From positions 1 to 14,889 of the forward strand of contig JAKECL010000011.1 of NCBI GenBank assembly GCA_030460725.1: a stretch of DNA of 14,889 nucleotides. Reading direction: 5' to 3'. The position numbers were made by a program, and so were the translations under genes. Numbering within the stretch: the first letter of the stretch is position 1; every line of letters starts with the position of its first letter. Below, one piece after another: positions 6,925 through 13,352 of the stretch. Origin of the DNA: Propionibacterium sp. (lineage in GTDB: Bacteria; Actinomycetota; Actinomycetes; Actinomycetales; Actinomycetaceae). The notes below the pieces were generated by a model. The model ran no database searches. It saw only the letters and a program-made list of their open reading frames with translations, and had not been told where the DNA came from.

Positions 6925-8181
6925 TCATGCGACCGGTTGTGCCAGGCGCGCTTCCTGCCTGCGCCGCGTCACCACCTGGTAGGTCGAGGCCAGCGCGACA
7001 CCCAGTGCCGCCGCGCAGATGGCGATCACGAAGGCGTGGGAGAAGTCGCCATCGTTCGCAGCGCCGATGCTGGCACCGATGCGCGGTGAGAGGAGTGCGG
7101 CCACGGAGTAGCCCACGAAGACGATCCCATAGTTGATGCCCTGGTTCGCAGGTCCGAACTGCCCCATGACGAGGGTCGGCATGGTGGCCATGATCCCACC
7201 GAAGGAGGTGCCGATGAGGAGCAGGCCGGCAGCCAGGGGGAGTGCTCGGTGCTCACCCTTGCCCAGCATGACGACCGCGAGGCCCGCCGCGGCGATGACG
7301 AAGATGATCTGGAGCGAGCGCACCCGCCCGATCCGATCGGAGAGGGTTCCCCAGATGAGGCGACCGGCCAGGTTGGAGAAGGAGTAGAGGGAGACGAAGA
7401 CCGCGGCCTCCGCGGCCGCGTACTTGTACATGCCCTGGGCGATGGGGGAGGCGTTGCCGGAGATCATGACGCCGGAGAAGGCGCCGCAGATGAAGATGAA
7501 GAAGATCAGCCAGAACATCGGGGTGGCGACCATCTCCCTCCAGCGCATGTTGACGGCGGCCGCGGGACGCACGCCGTCGACCGTCGGTGGGGTCCATCCC
7601 TCGGGCACGAAGTCGGCGGGCGCCTGGCGGATGACGAGGAATGCGCCCACGCCCACCACGAGGAAGACGATGCCGATCGCGATCATCATGGAGGAGAGCC
7701 CCATGGTGGAGAGCAGTGTCTGGATGACGGGTGCCATCACGATGGTCGCGCCACCGTTGGCGCCGGTGATGAGGCCTGATGCCAGCCCGCGACGGTCGGG
7801 GAAGAAGCGCAGGGTGTTGTTCAGGGCGGCTGCGTAGACGAGCCCCTGGCCCATGCCTCCCACGATGCCGTAGGCGAAGATGACGCCGATCCCGCTGGAG
7901 GCCACGAATCCGGCCAGCAGCCATCCTGCACCGTAGAGGAGCCCGCCGACGAGGGCGATCGAGCGGGTCCTGCGGTGGTCGACGAAGTAGCCGCCCAGGA
8001 TCATGGGGATCGGGGCGATGGCGGAGTTGATGGAGTAGGCGGTCATGGTCGAGCTCAGGCCGATCTGGTCGGCCAGCTGGTCGCGGAAGACCGAGAAGGC
8101 GTAGATCGAGCCCGTGCAGAAGACGAGCGCACAGGCGGCGACGAGGATCGCCCACCGGTGGTACTTCGGCGTCATTTCCAT
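6925..8181 (-). CDS. OFA-family major facilitator transporter (monocarboxylate candidate)
   Basis: 418 residues and about twelve membrane helices. The opening RWAILVAACALVFCTGSIYAFSVF is the signature first helix of the oxalate/formate antiporter family. GGYFVDHRRTRS (63-74) and GTLSDRIGRVRS (278-289) are the two repeated MFS loop motifs after helices 2 and 8. Arg274 in the helix 8 block NLAGRLIWG corresponds to the substrate-binding Arg of OxlT. Helix 11 (about 345-365, INYGIVFVGYSVAALL) has no Lys where OxlT has its second charge, which argues against oxalate. The start ATG at 8181 has AAAGGA 11 bases upstream; an ATG at 8175 is possible. Transcribed divergently from the ligase operon, it probably imports the hydroxy acid, or exchanges it for the reduced acid. 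Confidence 0.85.
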   Translation of the reverse strand: MEMTPKYHRWAILVAACALVFCTGSIYAFSVFRDQLADQIGLSSTMTAYSINSAIAPIPMILGGYFVDHRRTRSIALVGGLLYGAGWLLAGFVASSGIGVIFAYGIVGGMGQGLVYAAALNNTLRFFPDRRGLASGLITGANGGATIVMAPVIQTLLSTMGLSSMMIAIGIVFLVVGVGAFLVIRQAPADFVPEGWTPPTVDGVRPAAAVNMRWREMVATPMFWLIFFIFICGAFSGVMISGNASPIAQGMYKYAAAEAAVFVSLYSFSNLAGRLIWGTLSDRIGRVRSLQIIFVIAAAGLAVVMLGKGEHRALPLAAGLLLIGTSFGGIMATMPTLVMGQFGPANQGINYGIVFVGYSVAALLSPRIGASIGAANDGDFSHAFVIAICAAALGVALASTYQVVTRRRQEARLAQPVA

Positions 8182-8449
8182 GTGTCGAGTGTTCCTTTCA
8201 CAGATTCAGCGGGGAGCGCGCAGGCTGCGGTTCCTGGGAAGAATGGGGCGTGGGCGAGGGGTGTCGCCCACGCAGGTGTCACGACCCGTGCGGGGTCGAT
8301 GGGAGTGGCGGTGAGGGGGGCCGTGCGGGGACCGGCATCCGTGACGACCTCCTGTCGGGGACATGTGGACGGGCATCCAGGCGGTGCTCGCCCCTCGCGG
8401 GCATGACGGCGGGGGTCTCCCCCGGGGGTGTGCATGCCGCGACACACAT

Positions 8450-8474
8450 GATACGGACCGAATCGGTCTGGATT
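8450..8474. promoter_or_regulatory. Operator-like inverted repeat, site 4
   Basis: Left arm GATACGGACC, centre GAATC, right arm GGTCTGGATT; 7 of 10 positions are symmetrical. On the minus strand the GGTCC half is followed by TATCAT (8448-8453), which fits TANNNT and could be the -10 element of the transporter promoter. A bound regulator would cover it. Confidence 0.5.
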
Positions 8475-8584
8475 CGGGCCGTCAGTCCCGGTTCTCCGTC
8501 CATTGAGCCTTCGGCGAGGACGCGGCTCTCGGTGCATGACGAGTCGAGGGCTCGCCCCGAGGAGACCCGGGACCTAAGTAGCAG

Positions 8585-8609
8585 GATAGGGACCGGATTG
8601 GTCGGTAAT
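8585..8609. promoter_or_regulatory. Operator-like inverted repeat, site 5
   Basis: Left arm GATAGGGACC, centre GGATT, right arm GGTCGGTAAT; the GACC/GGTC core is perfect and the outer bases are partly symmetrical. TAATGT (8606-8611) overlaps the right end and fits a -10 element directed at the ligase operon, about 100 bases ahead of the GTG at 8710. Confidence 0.5.
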
Positions 8610-8695
8610 GTCGTGGTCGTGCGGGGACGCCAGGAGAAACTTGGCGTTCGACCTCGGGAGAACTCCCACGGTCACTGACTGCACGGGAGCCGTCA

Positions 8696-8703
8696 GGAAG
8701 GAG
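8696..8703 (+). promoter_or_regulatory. Ribosome binding site deciding the ligase start
   Basis: GGAAGGAG, 6 bases before the GTG at 8710 and 9 before the next GTG at 8713. The frame is open back to an ATG at 8608, but that ATG overlaps operator site 5 and the added 34 residues do not look like the family N-terminus. Confidence 0.75.
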
Positions 8704-8709
8704 CACACA

Positions 8710-10290
8710 GTGGTGAAGTCCTTCGCCGAGCGAGTCAGCCAGTTGGCGCGCCTGGAGCCCGAGAGGGCCAGCGTGATCTGCGAGGGGCGGACCTACACGC
8801 GTGCAGCGATCGCGGAACACACCGCCCACCTTGCGCGCTGCCTCGCCGAACTGGGGATCGCCCCGGGAGCGCGAGTCGGTGTCGTGGCACGCAACTCCGA
8901 ACTGCACCTCGTCTGCGCCCTCGCGACGTCCCAGGTGGGTGCCGTCCTCGTCCCCCTCCACTTCCGCTCCGCCCCCCTGGAGGCGCGACGCAACCTGGAG
9001 GACTCCGGGTGCGCGGTCGTCATCTTCGACGAGGAGTCCGCACCCGCCTACGCCCAGGCGGCCGGAGGCACCACCTTCCGCGGAGTCCTCGACGACATCG
9101 GGAGCCGCTCGGACGCCCCCGTCACCGCACCTGCGGGATGGCTGCTGCTCTCCGAGGTCTGCCGCCGGGCGACCCGCGACCCCCAGCCCGTCGCCTTCGA
9201 CGAATCAGCCGTGGCGATGATCCACTACACATCCGGATCCACAGGGCGGGCCAAGGGCGTGTGCCTCACCTACCGCAACATCGAGGCTTCCTGGGAGAAC
9301 TGGGAGCACGAGATGTCAGTGGGGGCCGACGACACCGTCCTGACGATCACCCCCTTCGCCCACGTGGGTGGGCTCCAGACCTTCACCCTCCAGGTCCTCG
9401 TGGCCGGGGGCACGGTGGTGATCCAGAGGCACTTCGACGAGGACGAGGCGCTGCGACAGGTCGAGCGCCACGGCGTGACGCTGATGTTCTGCGTTCCGCG
9501 CATCTACGCGGAGATGGTGCACAGCCCCGAGTTCGCGGTCCGCGACCTCTCCAGCCTGCGCTGCGCCGTCGTGGGAGGTGCGGCGGTCTCCCAGGACCTC
9601 ATCGAGGCCTACGCCCGGCGCGGCGTGCCGCTGTGCCCCTCATGGGGAATGACCGAGACCTGCGGGGGCGCCACACTGCTGCCCCACGGTCAGATCTCCA
9701 CCCTCCCCCACTCGGTGGGGCACCCCATGCTCCACGTCGAGATCCGCCTCGAGGACGCCGAGGGCAACCCGGTGGGTGCGAACACCCCGGGAAACCTCCA
9801 GGTGCGCGGCGAGAGCATCGCCCAGGGCTACTGGGTCCTCGGGGAGGTGCTCCCCCTCGGCGTCGCCCCGCAGGGCTGGTTCGACACCGGTGACGTCGCC
9901 GAGATCGACGAGGGCGGGAACCTCTCGATCACGGGTCGCAGCTCCGACCGGATCATCTCCGGCGGGGAGAACATCTACCCCGCGGAGATCGAATGCGCCC
10001 TCTCGGGATGCTCCGGGGTCGGGGAGTGCGCAGTCATCGGCGTGCCGGATGAGCAGTGGGGGGAGACGCCCCTGGTGTTCGTGGTCGCCCCACCGGACCA
10101 GGAGCCGCCGTCCCTGGAGGTGGCACGCGAGTACCTGGCGCTGCGCATCTCCCGCTACAAGCTTCCCCGTGCGCTGGTCGTCATCGACGCACTGCCCCGC
10201 ACCGGACAGACCGGGAAGGTCGACCGTCGCGCCCTCGTGGCGCTGGCTGCGCGCCTCCCCACCCGCCTGCGGGCGAACCCGCAGGGGTGA
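8710..10290 (+). CDS. caiC: Acyl-CoA ligase, AMP-forming (CaiC-like)
   Basis: 526 residues from the GTG at 8710, a normal length for the ANL superfamily. It activates a free carboxylic acid to its CoA thioester through an acyl-adenylate with release of AMP and pyrophosphate. Motifs: phosphate loop YTSGSTGRAKG (173-183), PSWGMTETCGG (310-320), GWFDTGDVAEID (389-400), the hinge ITGRSSDRIISGGENIYPAE (407-426), and PRTGQTGKVDRRAL near the end with Lys503 as the adenylation lysine. By analogy with carnitine metabolism it would prime the pathway by making the first CoA ester, after which the CoA-transferase recycles CoA. It heads the plus-strand operon; the dehydrogenase follows after 88 bases. The symbol rests on context and overall family; the true substrate is unknown and may be an aryl or aliphatic hydroxy acid or an enoate. 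Confidence 0.85.
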   Translation: MVKSFAERVSQLARLEPERASVICEGRTYTRAAIAEHTAHLARCLAELGIAPGARVGVVARNSELHLVCALATSQVGAVLVPLHFRSAPLEARRNLEDSGCAVVIFDEESAPAYAQAAGGTTFRGVLDDIGSRSDAPVTAPAGWLLLSEVCRRATRDPQPVAFDESAVAMIHYTSGSTGRAKGVCLTYRNIEASWENWEHEMSVGADDTVLTITPFAHVGGLQTFTLQVLVAGGTVVIQRHFDEDEALRQVERHGVTLMFCVPRIYAEMVHSPEFAVRDLSSLRCAVVGGAAVSQDLIEAYARRGVPLCPSWGMTETCGGATLLPHGQISTLPHSVGHPMLHVEIRLEDAEGNPVGANTPGNLQVRGESIAQGYWVLGEVLPLGVAPQGWFDTGDVAEIDEGGNLSITGRSSDRIISGGENIYPAEIECALSGCSGVGECAVIGVPDEQWGETPLVFVVAPPDQEPPSLEVAREYLALRISRYKLPRALVVIDALPRTGQTGKVDRRALVALAARLPTRLRANPQG

Positions 10291-10378
10291 GACCCCGCAC
10301 GGCAGGGGACCAGGGCCCGTGGCGGCCGACACCACATTCACGACACGACGAGATCACAGACAGAAAGGGAAGACGAAC

Positions 10379-11524
10379 GTGGACTTCCAGATGACCGAGG
10401 AGCAGGAACTCCTCATGGATGCACTCGATGAGCTGCTCGAGCGTGAGTGCTCCGAGTCCTACATCGCCGAGTGCGAGCGCGAGCACAAGCAGCCCGTGGC
10501 CTTCAAGAAGGCCATGCACGAGGCAGGGTTCCTCACCCTGGGCTACCCCGAGGAGTACGGCGGCACCCCCACCGACATCCAGACCCTGTGCATGGTCGCC
10601 GAGCGCGTCGCCCGCCAGGGCCTCAACCTCGGGTACTCCACCGAGATCCTCCAGGTGAAGGACATCCTCGAGTTCGGCTCCGAGGAGCAGAAGCAGGCCG
10701 TCCTGGGCGTCCTCGCCGAGGGGGGCGTCCCCTTCGCCCTCGGGTTCACCGAACCGGGCGCGGGCTCGGACACCTCCTCGATGAAGATGACCGCCGTCCA
10801 CCACGACGGGATGGTCACCTTCAACGGTACGAAGACCCTGGTCACCAACGCCGTGGACGCGAAGTTCCTGCTCACCATGGCCCGCAACCCTGATGCCGAG
10901 GACCCGCGCCACGCGATCTCGATGTACCTGGTGCCCACCGACACCCCCGGAATCGAGTACTCGCCCATCCTCAAGATGTGCTGGCACACCGCGGACTCCT
11001 CGGAAATCTTCTACAACGACGTCACCGTCCCGGAGTCCTGCCTGGTCGGGGTCAAGGGCAACGGCTTCGTCCAGCTCATGAAGAACTTCGAGGTCGAGCG
11101 CATCATGACGGCCACCCAGTCCCTGGGACTGGCCGAGGCCGCCTTCAACGACGCCGCAGACTACGCCGCCAAGCGCGTCCAGTTCGGCCAGCCGATCGGC
11201 AACTTCCAGCAGATCCAACTCAAGCTCACCGACATGGCGATCAAGCTGGAGAACATGCGCAACTTCATCCAGCGATCCGCGTGGATGGTGGACACCGGCA
11301 GGCTGGACCGCATCCAGGCAGCCATGTGCAAGCGCTACTGCTCGATCTCCGCCTTCGAGGTCTGCGACGACGCACTGCAGATCCACGGCGGCATCGGAGT
11401 GACGGAGGGCGTGCGCATCGAGCGCCTGTGGCGCGACGCCCGCGGCCACCGCTTCGGTGGCGGCACCGACGAGATCATGGTCCACATCGTCGGACGCCAG
11501 ATCGTGCGCGAGCACTCCAAGTGA
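10379..11524 (+). CDS. acdA: Acyl-CoA dehydrogenase acting as 2-enoyl-CoA reductase (CaiA/AcdA-like)
   Basis: 381 residues from the GTG at 10379, with AAAGGGA 8 bases upstream. The start VDFQMTEEQELLMDAL closely resembles the E. coli CaiA opening. ALGFTEPGAGSDTSS (120-134) and the strand motif NGTKTLVTNA are FAD- and substrate-binding signatures; YAAKRVQFGQPIGNFQ (262-277) and ALQIHGGIGVTEG are C-terminal helical-domain signatures. The position of the catalytic Glu of medium-chain enzymes (Y-E-G-T) is Gly361 here. Glu240 in VERIMTATQ sits where isovaleryl-CoA dehydrogenase has its base, so the base is probably there; CaiA shares this state. In this operon it would reduce the enoyl-CoA made by the dehydratase, with electrons from the FixAB flavoprotein. 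The symbol acdA follows the clostridial fld cluster; caiA would be equally fair. Confidence 0.88.
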   Translation: MDFQMTEEQELLMDALDELLERECSESYIAECEREHKQPVAFKKAMHEAGFLTLGYPEEYGGTPTDIQTLCMVAERVARQGLNLGYSTEILQVKDILEFGSEEQKQAVLGVLAEGGVPFALGFTEPGAGSDTSSMKMTAVHHDGMVTFNGTKTLVTNAVDAKFLLTMARNPDAEDPRHAISMYLVPTDTPGIEYSPILKMCWHTADSSEIFYNDVTVPESCLVGVKGNGFVQLMKNFEVERIMTATQSLGLAEAAFNDAADYAAKRVQFGQPIGNFQQIQLKLTDMAIKLENMRNFIQRSAWMVDTGRLDRIQAAMCKRYCSISAFEVCDDALQIHGGIGVTEGVRIERLWRDARGHRFGGGTDEIMVHIVGRQIVREHSK

Positions 11525-11545
11525 GGGCTGCCGCCCCCACCCATT

Positions 11546-11563
11546 GACGAGGTCGACCTCGTC
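11546..11563. repeat. 18-base perfect palindrome between acdA and fixA
   Basis: GACGAGGTCGACCTCGTC reads the same on both strands. In RNA it can fold as a 7-base-pair stem with a TCGA loop. A second short stem, GCGGAC/GTCCGC around five bases, follows at 11572-11588. Both fall in the 96-base gap before fixA, the longest gap inside this operon. It may be an RNA-processing or partial termination site, or a protein site. Confidence 0.6.
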
Positions 11564-11620
11564 GCAGGTCTGCGGACAGCGCGTCCGCGGCCGTCCTGAC
11601 TGTTGCAGAGGAGAGAAGCA

Positions 11621-12394
11621 ATGAAGATCGTGGTGGCGTACAAGTGGGCAGCGAGCCCGCAGGATGCCTCGGTGGGGGCCGACGGCTCCGTGGACTGGTC
11701 GCGTGCGAAGGCTTCCTTCGGCGAGTACGACGCAGTGGCGGCGGAGCTCGGTCGTCGCCTCGCCGACGAGTCCGGCGCCGAGGTGGTCGGCGTGTCGGTG
11801 GGCGGGCCCGCCGTCGTGTCCTCCCTGGCCAAGAAGGGCGCTCTCTCACGCGGCCTCGACCGCGCAGTCCTGGTGGGCGACGCTCCCGAGGATGCCCGCG
11901 GCCCGCTGGCCACCGGGCGCGCACTGGCGGCCCTGGTCTCGCGCATCGGTGACGTCGACGTCGTCCTCGCCGGCGATGCCTCGGTCGATGTCGCCGCCGG
12001 TGTCGTGCCGAGCGTGTTGGCGGGAGAGCTGGGATGGCCGGTGGTCACCCAGGTGACCTCCGTGACCCCCCAGGACGGCGCGCTGCGCGTCACGCGCAGC
12101 CTTCCCAGCGGCTCCGAGACCCTCCTCGTCCCGGCACCGGCAGTGCTGTGCGCCGCCGCAGACGCCGTCGTGGCACGGGTCCCGGGCATGAAGGACATCC
12201 TCCAGGCGGGGAAGAAGCCCTCGGAGAACGTGGCCTACGCGGACCTGGGCCTGGAGGCGGCCCCGTCACCGGCACAGGCGAGCGCCAGCCCGGTCCACAC
12301 TGCGGCGCGTCGCGGCGTGGTGATCGACGGCAGCGATCCCGCCTCCGCCGCAACCGAGTTGGTCGGTGCCCTGCGCAGCGCAGGGACCCTCTGA
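11621..12394 (+). CDS. fixA: Electron transfer flavoprotein beta-type subunit FixA
   Basis: 257 residues from the ATG at 11621, preceded by GAGGAG at 8 bases; an in-frame earlier codon at 11603 overlaps that site and was dropped. The opening MKIVVAYKWAASPQDASVG and the central SRIGDVDVVLAGDASVDVAA match the FixA/EtfB nucleotide-binding fold. VPGMKDILQAGKKP is the recognition loop by which ETF docks on its acyl-CoA dehydrogenase partner. The length equals E. coli FixA, and the composition (ADGS..WS.AKASFGEYDAVA) is more FixA-like than housekeeping EtfB. With FixB it forms an FAD- and nucleotide-binding heterodimer that carries electrons to the adjacent CaiA-like dehydrogenase. It is encoded 96 bases after acdA, with fixB 43 bases downstream. 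Confidence 0.9.
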   Translation: MKIVVAYKWAASPQDASVGADGSVDWSRAKASFGEYDAVAAELGRRLADESGAEVVGVSVGGPAVVSSLAKKGALSRGLDRAVLVGDAPEDARGPLATGRALAALVSRIGDVDVVLAGDASVDVAAGVVPSVLAGELGWPVVTQVTSVTPQDGALRVTRSLPSGSETLLVPAPAVLCAAADAVVARVPGMKDILQAGKKPSENVAYADLGLEAAPSPAQASASPVHTAARRGVVIDGSDPASAATELVGALRSAGTL

Positions 12395-12437
12395 CCCGTC
12401 GGCCGGTACACATCAGAACTTTGAGGAGTGAGGACAG

Positions 12438-13349
12438 ATGAGCAGCGTTTCATGGATCGTGACGACGACACCCCAGGTGTCGGGACTGGTCGGAATGGCC
12501 AAGGATGCGGGCCTGCCCGTGGAGGCCGTGGTCGTGGGTGAGCGCGCCACCGCGGAAGCGGTCGCCGCATCGGGGGTCGATACCGTGCGGTGGGTGGAAC
12601 TCGGGGACTCCACCCCGGCGGAGGCAGCCTCCACCCTGGTGGCCGACCTCGCCGAGAGTGAGCAGCCGAGGCTCGTCCTGGGCGGGACCTCCTCCGAGGT
12701 CAAGGCGCTGCTGGGAGCAGTCGCCGCCCGCACGGGTGCAGAGCTCCTGCCGGCCGTGGCCTCCGTGGAGGCCGAGGACGCGGGTCTGCGGATCACGCGG
12801 GCCCTGTTCGGCGGGATCGCGGAGTCCAACGAGGTGTGGTCCTCCCCGGTCGTGGCGCTCGCCGATGCGGGCAGCGCCGTCCAGCCCTCGGGAGAGGCCG
12901 CGCAGATCACGGCCGTGGAGGGGGAGACGCTGCCGATTACGGTCGTGGAGAGGGCCGTCGCCCCCCAGGAGCACGTGGACCTGGGCGCAGCCAAGCGGAT
13001 CGTCGCGGTGGGTCGCGGCGTGAAGGCCCGCGAGGACCTCGCCCTCGCCCAGGAACTCGCTGACGCACTGGGCGCGGAGGTCGCCTGCTCGCGTCCGCTG
13101 GCCGAGGGGGTTGACTGGTTCGCGAAGGACCGCTACGTCGGGGTCTCCGGCGCCCATGTCGCCCCGGAGCTCTACATCGCGCTCGGCATCTCCGGACAAC
13201 TCCAGCACATGAGCGGGATGAAGGGCGCGCACACGGTCGTGGCCGTGAACACCGACAAGGACGCTCCCGTCTTCACCCAGAGCGACTTCGGCGTGGTCGG
13301 CGACCTCTACCAGGTCGTCCCCGCACTCACCGCGGCACTGAAGGGCTGA
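12438..13349 (+). CDS. fixB: Electron transfer flavoprotein alpha-type subunit FixB
   Basis: 303 residues, starting at an ATG behind a GAGGAG/GAGGACAG stretch. The N-terminal half is the variable ETF domain. The C-terminal FAD domain is clear: AVGRGVKAREDLALAQELAD, then CSRPLAEGVDWF, VSGAHVAPELYIALGISGQL, QHMSGMKGAHTVVAVNTDKD and APVFTQSDFGVVGDLYQVVP, all in the family order. FixB with FixA accepts electrons and passes them to a dehydrogenase; in FixABCX complexes of nitrogen fixers the pair performs flavin-based electron bifurcation from NADH. Whether this copy bifurcates cannot be read from the motifs I can judge. The stop is 3 bases before the fixC start, implying strict co-translation. 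Confidence 0.92.
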   Translation: MSSVSWIVTTTPQVSGLVGMAKDAGLPVEAVVVGERATAEAVAASGVDTVRWVELGDSTPAEAASTLVADLAESEQPRLVLGGTSSEVKALLGAVAARTGAELLPAVASVEAEDAGLRITRALFGGIAESNEVWSSPVVALADAGSAVQPSGEAAQITAVEGETLPITVVERAVAPQEHVDLGAAKRIVAVGRGVKAREDLALAQELADALGAEVACSRPLAEGVDWFAKDRYVGVSGAHVAPELYIALGISGQLQHMSGMKGAHTVVAVNTDKDAPVFTQSDFGVVGDLYQVVPALTAALKG

Positions 13350-13352
13350 ACG

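Larger units (their letters stand above)
8182..8709. other. Divergent control region between transporter and ligase operon
   Basis: 528 bases with no convincing gene. Two operator-like repeats lie at 8450-8474 and 8585-8609. On the transporter side are hairpin-forming stretches: CGACCC/GGGTCG around five bases (8282-8298) and the overlapping alternatives GGGGG-TCT-CCCCC (8411-8423) and CCCCCGGGGG (8419-8428). On the ligase side three short stems lie between 8627 and 8696. Confidence 0.55.

Noticed and set aside
8608..8709. ATG at 8608 as ligase start
   Set aside because: It overlaps operator site 5 and adds 34 unconserved residues; GGAAGGAG supports the GTG at 8710.
10181..11515. 444-codon minus-strand frame opposite acdA
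   Set aside because: Antisense shadow; low-complexity Leu/Gly/Asp/Val-rich translation and no ribosome site context.
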